Position numbers and translations under genes: made by a program. DNA of 64,000 bases from positions 97,501-161,500 of the forward strand of contig JAMWET010003901.1 in assembly GCA_024036415.1 (NCBI GenBank). The letters run 5' to 3'. Shown here piece by piece: positions 1 to 13,500 of this stretch (position 1 is the stretch's first letter; each line of letters begins with the position of its first letter). The notes beneath the pieces are model-generated. The model was given only the letters and a program-made list of their open reading frames with translations. It was not told where the DNA came from and did not search any database. The stretch comes from Prochilodus magdalenae. Its lineage: Eukaryota > Chordata > Actinopteri > Characiformes > Prochilodontidae.

Positions 1-59
1 AAGCTTTTTGCAGTGTGCAAGTAGAAAAAAGTAGATTTTCACTGCACCATACCTATATT

Positions 60-800
60 CATAAGTGCTCTTTGAATAGTGTCGCTCAGTATGGTGACGG
101 GCCACCATGTTTGCTAATGCAAGATGAACTGGTGCGTCTCGGCATTAAGTTGTAGAAATTGTTAATGGTGTCCTGTGATAATCCATCCCATGCAACTTGA
201 ATATTCTGACGCAGTTCCTGCATATATTGTGGTAGGGGTGGATGTGGTGTCAATTTGCCCTACTGTTAATACTGGCACTGTCATACCAATTTAATCCTAC
301 ATCTGTATTCTGCATGTGCACAAGTCACTTTGTCGCCCTTATTGTCTTTAGTGTTTTACTGTATCATTAAGTTTCTCTCAGGGCCCTTTTTTAATTCTAT
401 CATATATCTTGCGTTCGTCTATTTTATCTTTACCGTTATATATATTTAATATACTGGTGTTCTTGTTTTAGTTGTAATCTGTTTATCATTAATGGTTTAT
501 GTGCTGCAACGCAGTCAGGGAATAATGCAGTTTTAGTCCACTATATGTTTTGTACATATTGAGGTATATACAATAAAACTACTTGACTTTATGTGTAACA
601 TGTGACAACAAACTGTTTATCTTGACACGGTGCCTTCACACATGGATTCGTTGGTCTCAAAGTCATTGTAACAGCCTGTGTGCATATAGTCCTGTGTCAT
701 AAAACCATCTGCCAGTTGTGCTAGCACTAACAGGATGACTCATGAAAGACATCACTGCCCGCTGAATGCCCACAGTCAAGGCTGTTGGGTTGTTTATATG
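60..800 (-). mobile_element. Tc1-like relic, family A copy 1, with nested insertion
   Basis: Read on the minus strand, this matches the other family A copies: a Leu-rich ...NI...WD.LSQ.TI-type segment and a VWR-like segment. Bases about 245-596 interrupt it. It is decayed and non-coding today. The outer ends are not sharply visible. Confidence 0.6.
245..596 (+). mobile_element. Insertion inside family A copy 1, probable retroposon tail
   Basis: This block is absent from the matching position of the copy at 32.7-33.4 kb. It ends with caataaaactacttgactt, which resembles the 3' tail of fish non-LTR retroelements. The class is inferred from the tail only. Confidence 0.35.
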
Positions 801-1280
801 TTCGGTGTTCTGTGAACCAGTAGAATGATTTCAGTTGGTTGTAAAACAGCAGACTCTGGTTGGTTATTTGCATGTCAGTTAAACGGCCCCTTCCTGTTAA
901 AGTAGGTGTGCGTTCCCCACCAGATGCTCTGAGTAAAGGGCTTATCACTTTCATCCGTTTCTAGGAAATAAAACATTTAAATAACAGAAGCACCAATTTA
1001 ATCTGTCCAATCTGCATGTGTTTGTGTGTGTTCCACTGTGTTGTATAAAGACATTGTGCTGTTGTATCTCAAGCTGAGTCGGAGACACAGGCGCTGTTAA
1101 CAGGAATGTTCAAGATAAAGCTCATAAAGGGAAAGAGAGAGAGAGTCAGACAGAGACAGACAGAGTGTGTGTGTATCGTGTGTATAGTTTGTGCCAGTCT
1201 CTGTTAACGGGGGCGTTAGGGGAACGGTAAACAAACGGTGGGCAGTGATGGAACGGGACATCCATAACAGGAGTGGAAAC

Positions 1281-1326
<46 letters not shown>

Positions 1327-2040
1327 CCGACTGAGGGAGAGTGAGGAAGCAATAGGCCCTGCTATCTCTCATGCTTGAGTTTGATTAGTGAAGATAGCAG
1401 ACACACACAGTGAGTTTCTGTACACAAAACAATGAGAGCAGCGCTGCATTTAAACACCACTTAGAGTTTCCCCAGCATCATGTGTGATTTCATTCTCAAC
1501 ATCAGTCCCGGACTTTAAACACCAGCGCGCTGTTGTTCATATTTCCGAAATGCATTGTTTCAAAAATAAAAAATCTTCTTAAATCTTGATTATATGTAGT
1601 AAGTCTATGTAAGTCTCAAAAAACATAGTAAACTCTATTGTTCTCTGTAAAACTTGATTGTGCTGTTATGTTGCTCACATAGACCACCAACAGTATTTAT
1701 AGCTTCTGTATAAATTAAGGAGTAAACCACTTATCTTCTTAACAACTAGGCTAAAAGTTAGATAACAAGCTAAACTGCTTCTCAGTTTATGTTTAGTGCT
1801 AGGCTTTGAACTGTAATTGTAGTAGAGTAAGTGTTTAAATGTGCAACTCATATGATTTCTAGTATAGAACAGCAAAATGAACTAAAGCTATCAGCTGACG
1901 GTGAAGAAGTGACTATTTTGACAGTCAAAGACGTCTAAGTAGATCTACGTAAAGCTGCCCTGTAATACTATTTTGCACCTCAGGATGCGATGGTGAGCTT
2001 GCTAGCAGTTCTGCATGAGAAAATAAAGAAGTAACGCTGT
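800..2040. other. Intergenic or intron 1 DNA, no gene seen
   Basis: AT-rich sequence with a (GA)n run at 1283-1326. Small open frames over the GA run are low-complexity artefacts. No Wnt signal-peptide exon was recognised here. Confidence 0.4.
1283..1326. repeat. (GA)n microsatellite
   Basis: Nearly pure GA dinucleotide run with one AAA interruption. Confidence 0.9.
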
Positions 2041-2059
2041 TCCAGCAGTGCACTCTAAC

Positions 2060-2240
2060 CTTTTGAAATGGATGGGTAACATGGGCGTGGTAGTGGGGGG
2101 ATAAGTGGACCTGACTACCCAGGGCCTGAGTAGGGAGAGGGGCCCATTTTTTTTGCTCACGTTCCTCGTGTACTGGCATGGATAGGGGCCCACTGACATT
2201 GAGAGTGTACAGGGCCCAGAATTTGCTGCTACGCCCCTGA
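2060..2240. mobile_element. Probable MITE-like element with gggcgt ... acgcccctg ends
   Basis: The block starts near gggcgtggtagtgggggg and ends gctgctacgcccctg, so its ends are roughly complementary. Similar blocks are dispersed in fish genomes as far as I recall. The assignment is tentative. Confidence 0.35.
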
Positions 2241-2267
2241 TGGGTAAACACACAAATGGCTAAAGTG

Positions 2268-2472
2268 GTTAATGTAGCTCAGTGGGTAACACCACTACCC
2301 AGAGTGCCATCTCTACATGTGGGGGACTGGTGTTCAAATCCCAGTCTAGGTGACTATGCTGTGCTACACTAATAAGAGTCCTTGGGCAAGACTCCTAACA
2401 CTACATTGGCCTACCTGTAATATGATATGAAGTCTCTCTGGATAAGGGCGTCAGCTAAATGTCTAAAGCTCT
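2268..2472 (+). mobile_element. tRNA-derived SINE, copy 1
   Basis: The head has pol III box A-like TGTAGCTCAGTGGGTAAC and box B-like GTTCAAATCCC. The body and the ctctggataagggcgtcagctaaatg tail match the copies at 6.8 and 17.7 kb. The tail is the one common on fish SINEs. It is not a functional tRNA gene. Confidence 0.8.
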
Positions 2473-2479
2473 TGGCAAG

Positions 2480-3580
2480 AAACCACATTCAGCAAAAAAA
2501 CAAAGAAGTGATATAAGTAGAAGCCAAACGGGAGCTAGCATTGTAATAAGGTGCTTTCCATGTAATGAGGTGTAATACTAAACTCACAATGTTTTTTCTA
2601 GACTGGTAAGGAGTGAAGAAGCAGGAAGATGGACTGTGCATTTCCTTGTATCTTACTACAGGGGTGCACACCACAGCTTTGTGGTGATATGTTGCCCCCT
2701 TTCAAATGTCCAAGCAGTATTAAACCCAGTGTAGAAAAACACGTGTGGCACCATCAGACTGCTGGTATTACAATACTGGAAACTGCATTGAGGCAGTAGC
2801 AGAAATGAGTGTGGCTGTGGTTATTTGGTGAGCAAAAACTACATTTAATGCTTTGTATTTGTGATACTTTCATTATTATATGACAGCAAAAACTGGAAAA
2901 TGTGTAAAAACTATATATAAAAACAATATATTTTTATGATGTTGCTGTTCTATAAGGACAGGCCATGTCAGACTGGGCATTACAGAGATTTAACCATGTA
3001 TATGAATATGCAGGTTTCAGAACACTAACCTAATGATGTTAAATTACAGTAGTGTACAGCCCCACTGCACTGAAAGTAATTGATTATTAATACATATTAT
3101 ATTATATTACATATTAATGTTAATGCAATGTAATCATCAATTTAATAATAACATATCAATGCATTTCTGCACCTTGTGGTAAGACAATACTGCTCCACAT
3201 GATTCAGTGGTGCAGTAACAACAGTATGCAGGTATTCAGGCTTTTCATTGCCAGTTCATTTTTTCAGCTTTTCACTCTGAACTTGCACATCCAAATAAAT
3301 CTTACAGTCACACGGTTGCCAAAATCCTGAAGAGTACAGTCAAGATCTGTATTCTTACCCACAGCCAGCCTTAGATCTGTACCATCGTGGGGCTTCGTTT
3401 TTAAATTTGTAAATGCTCATTGTCAGGCTTAAATCGTTTGGATTGTTGATGTAACATATTTAGTTTCAAAATGAGTTGACTCCTAACAAGCGTACTGTCA
3501 CTCTATTCTCGCTACAGGTCTTTCTCTCCATCCTTACACTGTGAGAAGAAAAGAAACAAAGTCTCAACAAAGAAGACAAT
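2480..3580. other. Non-coding AT-rich DNA
   Basis: No exon, RNA gene or recognisable repeat was found. Short minus-strand open frames show no family resemblance. Confidence 0.4.
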
Positions 3581-3584
3581 GTTA

Positions 3585-3748
3585 TTGCTGTCCAAGGAAA
3601 AACAAGCATCTCCAAAATGGCAACTTTACAGGAGAAACCTGATTTATTTCTGCAGCTGTTGTGTTGCAAAGCAAGATGCATAAAAGTACAAAATATTAAA
3701 AATACAAAGGACAAAAATGGAGGTACATGTTTTTCTTTGGACAGCCAC
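3585..3748. mobile_element. Palindromic MITE family M, copy 1 (short)
   Basis: Inverted ends read gctgtccaaggaaaaacaag ...aaaatggcaac on the left and ...aaatggaggtacatg, ttttctttggacagc on the right. Three more copies occur at 45.6, 51.7 and 61.1 kb. This copy is internally shorter, about 164 bp. Confidence 0.65.
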
Positions 3749-4081
3749 AGCTTGCTCATCAAAACAAAGAAACTACTGGTGTCCTTAGAACAATGGACTT
3801 ACCAGGCCAGAGTCCAGACCTCAATGTCACTGATGTGTCTGATTATTTGGATCATGAAATTGCAACCAACTTCTAAGTACTTCTATAGCCACAGTAGTTA
3901 ATGGAATATTTGATATCATAGTTAGTTGATAAGGTGCTTCTGTTACAGATATTACCACTGTATAAAAACATCATCTTAACCTTTGACCCTTTAAAAATAT
4001 TTCTATGCAATGTAAATATGGCAGATGTTCCTTATATTGTGGGACAAATTCCTGGTGATTGGACCATTCTTTAAAATTCTT

Positions 4082-4084
<3 letters not shown>

Positions 4085-4149
<65 letters not shown>
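4085..4149. repeat. wnt2b: (AT)n microsatellite upstream of wnt2b exon 2
   Basis: About 32 uninterrupted AT units, ending about 200 bases before the exon 2 acceptor. Confidence 0.95.
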
Positions 4150-4154
<5 letters not shown>

Positions 4155-4354
4155 AATTCTCTAAGAAATACTTGATAATATATATATCCTGATGTTAATG
4201 TTTTGGTATGTTTCCTGGTATGCTCGCCACGTTTCCTGCTTTGTCACGCACAAATACATAAAGGGTCTCTGACTGTGACACAATGCATATGCCTTGGTGC
4301 CTTGGTGGGCTATGAACTGAAGATTTGAAGGCAGACTTTGTGTGTGTTTTCTAG

Positions 4355-4575
4355 GTACATCGGTGTTTTGGGAGCACGAGTGATTTGTGATAACGTCCCT
4401 GGCCTGGTGAATAAGCAGAGGCAGCTGTGTCAGAAGTATCCAGATGTGATGCAGTCCATCAGCGAGGGGGGTAAGGAGTGGATACGCGAATGCCAGCACC
4501 AGTTCAGACACCACCGCTGGAACTGCAGCACACTCGACCGCGACCACACCGTCTTTGGACGAGTCATGCAGCGCA
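4355..4575 (+). CDS. wnt2b: wnt2b coding exon 2
   Basis: The acceptor tttctag precedes G|TAC ATC; the first G completes a codon from the missing exon 1, expected to be Trp. The donor is CGC A|GTAAGT. The exon encodes [13 protein letters not shown] through VFGRVMQR, including the conserved [13 protein letters not shown] block. Confidence 0.95.
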
Positions 4576-7500
4576 GTAAGTGTTTCTCTCTATGTGTGAG
4601 CTTGACAGATACACAAACAGATTAGAGAGAGAGAGAGAGAGAGACGGAGACGTGTGGAGACAATGACAGATAGCAAATGATGGACGATGTTGATGCTAAT
4701 TGCTGGGTGATTATGAGCTCACTTTCCAGACTGCAGAGATTAGAGAGTTGTAACCCGGGAAATTGATTGAGCCCTGGTTGAGTTTCACAGAAGGTGGAGT
4801 ATTGAAGTAAAGCTACTTTATTCTTCTCCGTAAAAATCCTTTTGCTGTTCATTCTGGTACCTTTATACCCCGCTAGCCAACACTCAGCATTTAGACCACA
4901 CCTTAGTGTCTCATTTTACTGATACATTGTATACCAGTGTCAGCAATGGGTGCACTATATTTAGGAATTACCTTAAACCAGAGTTACCAAACATGTTTCC
5001 CAACACACTCCTTTATAACCCTTAGATGATCCCAGCTTCCAGGTCACATCAACAAAGTTATTTAAGAATTGTTAGCCTGGTATAAGCGTGCTGAAAGTTG
5101 GTGTATATCAAATGGGAGTATGTAAGTGGTTGGCTAAGAAGCACTGTGATAATTGTTTGTCAGTGTGGAGCATCCCCTCCAGCTCTGGTTAAAGCAGAGG
5201 TCTTCAAACAGTCCACATTTCGGTCCACCCATTTGCATTGTAAGTTAGGTTAAGGCTGAAATGTGGACTGCCTTGAGGTCCTGAGACCACTGGGTGAAAG
5301 CATGAGAAGGGATGTGGGACTATAACCCTACGTTCACACTTGCAGACGATTCCATGGTGAAATATGATTTGTAGCTGCGATTTAGCGACAAGCAGCAAGC
5401 AAGACAATGGCAAAGCGACAAATCGAGATGAGACTTTCTCAACGATGAAGCAACATTAGAAAGTACTGGCTCCAAAAAACTCTTTGGACCAATCATAGAC
5501 ACAGCTTCCAAGATCTCCCGCTCCTGCTCTCTAAGTTTTCTGTTCCTAGCAGCATTTTGTTTCTGTGTTCCTGGATGGAAGAGAAGCTCATAACCGCTGT
5601 TTCCTTTGGTTCCAGTTTATATGATGCATCTATTCACACATCTGAAGAAATATGAATCTTTAGCGTAATAAGTAACGTAATCATGGTCAGTTGTCATACT
5701 AGCCAGTATGCTAACCGGCCAATAATGCTAGGTACGATTGCAAGCAGTTAGGCTTCCTTACAAATTCGTTCATCAATAATAGGGTGACAACATCCACAAG
5801 TGTCAAACAACGTTTCACCTGATGGTGTGAATGCAGCTTAAGACAGAAACTATGAAAATTTGAGCTAGACTTCTGGCCGCTACAGAGCCAAACTTCCTGT
5901 TGAAGGACTATACAGGCATATTTATTTATAAATATGTATATATAAAAATGCAAGTGATGATCAGATGATGAGAAGAAACAGCTTTTTTTATTTATAGTAT
6001 ATTATTGAAACAATGATCTGATAATTAGTGTCACATTAAAGATATTAATACAATAAAGAACGGCTTAAAATACACTAATTTGACCCTCTGAGAAATATGT
6101 GGGTGTGGCTAATGAGCAGCTTGATTGACAGCTCTCTGCCCAACTAGAATCTTAATCCAGCTTTTATGTGATGGTAACCGGATAAAAGGAGGTCACCGAA
6201 GAACAGATGTGCATACGGATGGATGGACAAACAAACAGAAGGGAGAAGCAACGTGTGAAGGAATGGACAAACAGACATGCAGATGGACAGACGGAAAGAT
6301 AAAGCAACATACACATGAAGGAATGAATAAGCAAACAACGTTCGTGTATAAACAAATGAACAGGTGACAGGCAGGCGGTGCAGCTTGCTAGCTTCTGGCT
6401 ATGCTGGGTTTAGCTCGCTACGTTTCCCTGACTCCAACTGCGTCTCTGTTGTGTACTGCACACTAATACTACACAGTATACAGTCTGTACTAATCTGAAT
6501 AGCATGACTTCTGCAGGCTAGTGCACAAATATTAGCATACTGCATCGTTTCTTACTAACAGGAAGTGATGAAACTTACGTCATACCAAGCTGGACTCTGC
6601 TTGGAGGCTGCTTTAACGAAGTTTACCAAAGTCAAACTAATAAATAAACACCTTATTTACTAGAATACATTTATTTTTACAGGCTGTTGTGACACATTTG
6701 GGTTGAACTCACATTTATACACCATTTATGGTCCTACCACTCTCATTTTTCCAGACGTGAGAAGCTCCTCCCTTTCCGTTTCCCATTGCATTACACTTAC
6801 AGCATTTCCAGAGCAACTTGCAACATTAATCATATTACAGGGAGGCAGATGTAGCGTTAGGAGTCTTGCCCAAGGACTCTTACTGGTGTAGCACAGCATA
6901 GTCACCCAGACCGGGATTCGAACCTGAGTCTCCCACATGTGATGGTGGCTTCCTACCAGGCAGTGGTGCTATCTGCTGAGCTACACCATTGCATTGTAGG
7001 ACAGTAGTGTCCATCACTACCATACTCAAAATGTGACTGATTCTTAGTGTGCATTGTGGATGTACTCTATACTACACACTCAAAAACTAGTTATCATTAG
7101 TATTAATTGCATAATTGGGACACAACCTCCGACTGTTTTGTCTGGTTGGGCCAAGAGACATCAGCCTTCTGATTGGTCAGGAAATGCTTACGTAGTCAAT
7201 ACCCAAGACAGGAACCATCCAGTTTACATCCAGAGGAGAGAAGCAGGGTGAAATATATTGGTCATTCTTTCTACGTGTACATCTATACTGTGGCCCAGAG
7301 GAATAAGATTAGCCTAATTAGAAAGGAAAGACAGATTCGGGTCCTTCATAGACTATTTCAGTTCGCCTTGTTTAGAGAACCTGAGCCCTGAAATGGTTAA
7401 AAATAGAACTTAGTTATTTTCATGTAACCACGGTGATGTCAGTGTTGTATTGGCTTATAAACAGCACTTTTTGCTTACACACCCACACACAGCCCCCAGG

Positions 7501-10500
7501 GAGGAGCAGCACAGGACAACACTTGTTAACACCGAATGTCAACCTCTACAAGTACGTTCTGATGGGTTCAATAATAATAAAGCCTTACTGCTGTGACATA
7601 ACTGACTAACTTTTCAAGTAATTCACTGTAATTCCATCAGGTTCATGCCCTCTCGCATTTTCCATCCTCCTGGCACTGCAGGGAAATGAATGGTTTATAT
7701 TTTCTCATTTTCAGTTTAGCTAGATTAATCGGCGTGAGTGACTGCGAAGCAAACACGGGGGTTGCTCTCGGTGGGGATGTGGGTGCTGGGGAAAGTGGCC
7801 CACCTCAGCTGACTTCCACAGAGCAGCAGTGAGGGGTGTATCAAGCTGCCCGGCTTTAAACAGTTTATCTGAGTGGAGAGGAGCCCATCCCAGAGAGATT
7901 ACTCCTGTACTAATATTTAAAAGTAACACTTACGCTCCGTGCTGACGCGTCCTTTCGGTGCTGTCAGTGGCAGATGAACGAGCTACGCGGGTGTGTGTGA
8001 TATTGTTTGGGATTGGGAGCCTCTCTCTTAAACAACATGGAGTGTGTGATTACACGTTTGAGTGAGAGTGTGAGAGTGAGTCGGTGTGAGCATGCATGTT
8101 TGTCATCGTCTTCTTTGATGCCCTTTGTTTTTAGGGGCCCGGGCACTAGACCGTTACTGCTATTGTTAAGACTTTCCCTGTAATCGAGTTTCCTTTTATT
8201 GTTTGTTTGCAGGCAGTCGGGAGGCGGCTTTTGTGTATGCCATCTCCTCTGCAGGCGTGGTGTATGCCATCACCCGTGCCTGCAGCCAAGGCGAGCTGAA
8301 GACGTGTAACTGTGACCCGCACAAGCGTGGCAAAGCCCGGGACGAGCGAGGCGAGTTTGACTGGGGAGGCTGCAGTGACAACATCAACTATGGGATAAAG
8401 TTCGCCAAAGCCTTTATAGATGCGAAAGAGCGGACGGTGAAGGATGCACGAGCGTTAGTCAACCTTCATAACAACCGCTGTGGAAGAATGGTGAGAGATC
8501 AGATGGTGCATTCTGATGGTTTAAGCATGTTTAAAGCACTTCAATGGAACCACTGTTGGGTAACATGCCAAATTTCTCAAATTGCAAACGTGTGATGAGA
8601 AAGTCTGGGACAGCCGAAGAGTAATCTAGGGCTAACTGTGGATAGAAATGCAGACCAATACACTAAATGTGTCATTTCTAAACCAAGGGTAAGGGTGGAG
8701 CGATGGTGAACATGAGCTAACTACAAAACTATGGTTAGCCCATGCACATAATGTAAGTTGGCTGAAAAAAAAAACCCTCTAGAAACATCAATTAAAGTTG
8801 TGGACGTGTGTCCCATTGATGAAGAAAACATTACATGTGGTAATAACCCACATTACACCTTGAATGGGGGAGCTGTTCCACTAGCTAGCAAGTTTTGCTA
8901 ATTTGGGGATCGACTTTAGAGGTGGTCTTCAATGGAACCACTGTTGGGTAACATGCCAAATCTCTCAAATTGCGAACTTGTAATGAGAAAGTCTGGGACA
9001 GCCAAAGAGTAATCTAGGGTTAACTGTGGATAGAAATGCAGACCAATACACTAAAATCACTAAATTTCTGAACCAAGGCTAAGGGTGGAACAATGGTGAA
9101 CATGAGCTAACAACAAAACTATGGTTAGCCCATGGACATAATGTAAGTTGGCTGAAAAAAAAACCCTCTAGAAACATCAATTAAAGTTGTGGACGTGTGT
9201 CCGATTGATGAAGAAAACATTACATGTTTACCTCTTGAATACACATATTACCTCTTGAATGGGGAAGTTGTTCCACTAGCTAGCTAGTTTTGCTAAGTTG
9301 GGGATCGATTTTAGAGGAGGCCTGTCTTTGTTTGTGGAGGTCACTGGCACAACTGGCGCCAAAACCAGACATGTCTCCCAGACATGTATTCTCTTAACAA
9401 GCTTGTGTCCTCCCAATGAGACAACAGTAAGGTATGTCCAAGGACTATTTGTAGATATGGTAAATGTTAGGCGAATACAGGTAAGGCTCATTAAGTGGCT
9501 AATTTCAGTTGGATTTGAAGCTGCACTATATGGTATTTGGGAATTTGACCTCTCTGATGGAAATCTGTAATTGCACACAACATATGAAAGAACATTCTGT
9601 CAGCTTCAGACTTTTTCCCTGTCCCATATTTTGGTATGTGTTGCAGGGCTGTAATACAGGAATGAAAGTAAGAAATGAAATGAAGTTAACCAGAAAAAAA
9701 CATGAAATGTATATGCATATAAATGCATACATAAATATGTAAATGCATAAGTAAGTTCATACTGTCACAATTAAGTAAAAGTCAAAGTAAACATAAGAAA
9801 CACTGCATCCCAGCATTTTCTGTTCTGGGCTTGTAGCTCTCCCAGATATGTAAAGTGACTCACTGAGACTGAATGAGAGTGACTGTGACAGTAATGACTT
9901 TATAAGTGTCGTCTGAGTGATAACAGCAGTTAGTAAACATGTACCCGATTTCTCCTGTCTGTTTGCACCAGTCAGTGAAGCGCTTTATGAAGCTGGAGTG
10001 TAAGTGTCATGGCGTCAGTGGTTCCTGCACGTTGAGGACTTGCTGGTTGGCGATGTCTGACTTCCGGAAGACTGGAGATTACCTCCGCAAAAAATACAAC
10101 GGCGCCATCGAAGTCACTGTCAACCAGGATGGAACGGGATTCACTGTGGCTAATAAGGACTTCAGGAACGCCACCAAAAACGACCTGGTGTACTTTGAGA
10201 ACTCGCCCGACTATTGTTTAATGGACAAAGCTGCAGGTAGGACATGTTGACTGATGATGTTTCATTGTACTAATGTAATACTAACATCATGTTCAGAGTA
10301 CGTTTTCAGCTGTCTTATATCATGATCAATGATTATGATTTATACATATACATATATACATATATAGTCTGTTCATACTTGGCAACATAAATGTGTGCCA
10401 TTGAACTGACGAACAGAAATCTCATTCGCACCAACACTTTCCGTGGCATATGAAGCGGCTAAGTGTGAAATGGCTCATAGTGAGAGCCCATGGCTATTGT

Positions 10501-13500
10501 ATACCACCACGTCAGTGGACTGTAGACAGCATGGGGCTCGCCATCTCATGTGCCTAAAGCCGGTCTGATTAATGTAAAGTGGGTAAAGTATGCATAAGAA
10601 AGCCGCTGAGTGCGAGACAGGTGGGATTTGCTCGCGGCGGTAAGCCGATTCTCACACCTGCCCCAGCTCAGGCCCCTGCCATGCGGACCCTGGAGCAACA
10701 GGGGCAGTAAGGGCTTTGAAAGGGTCAAGAGAGGTGGAGCATGATGTTTCTGCCTGGTTAATCCCTGACACTCTTACACTGTGACCCCTCTGTCCGCAGG
10801 CGATGCACTGAGACACACATCTGCAGCAGACGCTCATCTGTCTGCCTATGCTACTTCATACACACCACTGCCTGACACACACGTACACACACACACACAC
10901 ACACATGCTGCCACATGAACATCTCTGTGACCTCCTAGGTAGCAAGAGCAACAATGTGGCTGCTGTGGCTACCAATACTATCTGGCAATAGTAGACTATT
11001 AAATTTGTTGCAATTATGTTGCCATTTGTTGTAATTATGTTATATATATATATATATATATTTTGGTTCTTACTTCAGAAGTCTCACCCACAACTGCTCC
11101 ACCAACACATAGCCAGAGAATTCTATATACATAGTGGGTTAACTTGACCACAGTGCCAGGATTCTGCCAGTTACATTCTGATTCTTTCATGTATTCATGT
11201 ATTGGTTTGCACTGGTCCAACATGACCTGTTGCTCCAGCTAGTAACCAATAGACTCCATTTTCAGACTGCTGTCATGCCAAACAGCTCGCTTGTGACTGG
11301 TCATTTTGTGTCTTATGTTCAGCCTACGTTCCTGTAGTAGTAGGCGGTTCTTTGCCAAATTAAGTGACAGAAGGTACCAAGATATGCAAGATTACTACTT
11401 ATGGAACATTACATATCCTCAATCTACCATTAGGGAAACCATGGACTGCTAATGCACTGGTTGTTTCTGTTCCATAATCTGCAATGCAGCTCTTTTGATA
11501 TACTGTATTTACACAAGTCATTGCTAGTGTGAAACACCAACTACAGACATTATGTCAAATGTGGTCAAGACATCAAATTTGGTTGGGAATTAGCATTTCC
11601 AGCATTTCATCTCTTCTTCAGTGATGCATATCAAGTGGTACAAGCCACCAATAGGAGCTGTCTCTTTCTGTTCTCATCTATCGATATCTCAAAATCTTAC
11701 TCTACCATTATTTATATATATTATTAGTCCGTTAGGCATTGATTGGCTACTAGGAATTGGCAATCTCATCTTTTGCTCTGAAATGTAGGGGCGTGGCTAA
11801 AATAAGGCTCTGCCTATAGACTAAACTCTCTGATATGTAATCTGATTAATAATCTGATTATGTATGTTAAAAGAGAAAAAAGGCCAAGAGATAAAGAGAT
11901 AAGAGACAAGCCAAGAGATAAATTTAGTGTTTTGAGTTAGTGTTTGGCAAAGTCACCTACCAATTTTTAATATATAATTAGGTTATCTTAGCTGACGTTT
12001 TGGCTTTAAATCTGGCGAGATCATATCATAGTCATTGTAAATATCAAAGATTCATATATATTTCTTTGCGTCTTTTATGAAGGCTAAAATACAGAAGAGT
12101 GTTCAGAGGACACTCCAGAATGATTTTTCATCACTAAAAACTGTTTAGTTTAGTTAACATTGTTAGTAGTGTTCATTCCTTCTGAATATCTGTTTATAGT
12201 ATATATATATAATATATCCTTATAGGTTTACCTACAGCAGAGCTAACCTTACATACCTAGAGACTGACAGCCGGTGTTTGTGTTTCAGTGTTTCAGTTTC
12301 CCACAGTAGGCTACATATTATTGATTGTTTATTGTATGCGTCCCTGTTGCACTATAGTGCACCACACAGGAGAGAAACAAACACACATCTCAGCATTCTC
12401 AGAAAAAAAAAAGAAAGAAAAGAAAAGAAAAACGAACTGCCATGCAGCCTCTTGCTTATGTATTTGTTTCTAACTGGATCAGAAAGAGTTAGATAAAATG
12501 TCAGGCCAGGCCTTGCTGTTTTTTTGCATCCTGGTTTTGCTATTGGTCAACAATCCAAACTTGTGTGTCAAAGTTAAGCCTGAGGCAAAGTTTCACACAC
12601 ATAATTATTATGATGTGATTCCAGTTCTAATTATTGTAATTTTACTCATTTATATTTTTACTGCCAAAGTGGCAGTGTACCTGGGCCTTAGGCTGACACA
12701 AGCAGCTTCTTTTAGCAGACTGAAAGGTCTATCAGGAACGGATCCAGTCAGTTTATCATTAGGCCAGTTTTTTGTTACTGAGAGTTTCCAAACAAGAACC
12801 GAACAGGACTCCAGACACTAAAATCATCTTGTTCTTAAGCCACACTCTGTTCGTTACCTCAGAGCTGCTGCTGTGATTGCGGAGCTGTTTTCACCAAACT
12901 GCCGAAACTTATTAGCCTAGCACCTGAGTTTGAGACGCAGGTGTGAGAGACGCTGCGTGTGTGGCGGGGTTGCGCTGAGCTGGGGTTGTGTTACTGTTGT
13001 GGATAATGGCCGCTGGAGCACTGGAGCATGACTCATGTCGGAGAGTGTGTTTCGTCTGGGTTGTGTTTGGTTTGGGTTTGTATCTGACACAGACAGACAT
13101 CTTACAGCTCAGTGATTTCAGTGGGTCAGCGAGCCCTCGCTCTCCCGCCCTCCTCCACCCCTCCTGGTGGTATTTGCACCCCAAGGATACAACAGGCTCG
13201 TTTTTCAAAAGCCATTCTCTCTTCCTGCCAACATGGCTCTCCAACTGATGTGAGCACGGCCGCAGGGCAGAGGGGGAGACGCCAGTGTCACCGATTCTTT
13301 CAAAGTAGGAGCCTCGCTGTCCTGAGCCTGTTTAACCCCTGACCACAACCACTTGCACCAAGCATAGCACTCAGTTCCATTCCATTCCATTGCATTCCAA
13401 TTAATTAATTTATTAACAGACGGGTGTTGCCTATATGTTTATCTTTTGAGATTAACTGCACTGTGCAAAAGTTGGACACCACTTTTAGGAGGTGTATCTG

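Larger units (their letters stand above)
4576..8212 (+). other. wnt2b: wnt2b intron 2
   Basis: A 3.6-kb intron with GT-AG ends. It holds a short (GA)n near 4625-4644, a possible DNA transposon at 5325-5840 and a SINE at 6820-6990. The stretch 7640-8130 before exon 3 is GC-richer and without recognised repeats, so it may hold regulatory DNA. Confidence 0.8.

Noticed and set aside
8491..8595. Extension of the wnt2b exon 3 frame to a stop at about 8595
   Set aside because: A good donor at 8491 and an exact family match ending at CGRM show this is read-through into the intron.
12498..12821. A 107-codon ATG frame with a hydrophobic start and a second hydrophobic segment, in wnt2b intron 4
   Set aside because: It resembles a small membrane protein only because the DNA is T-rich. 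No family, no clear promoter, and inside an intron on the same strand.
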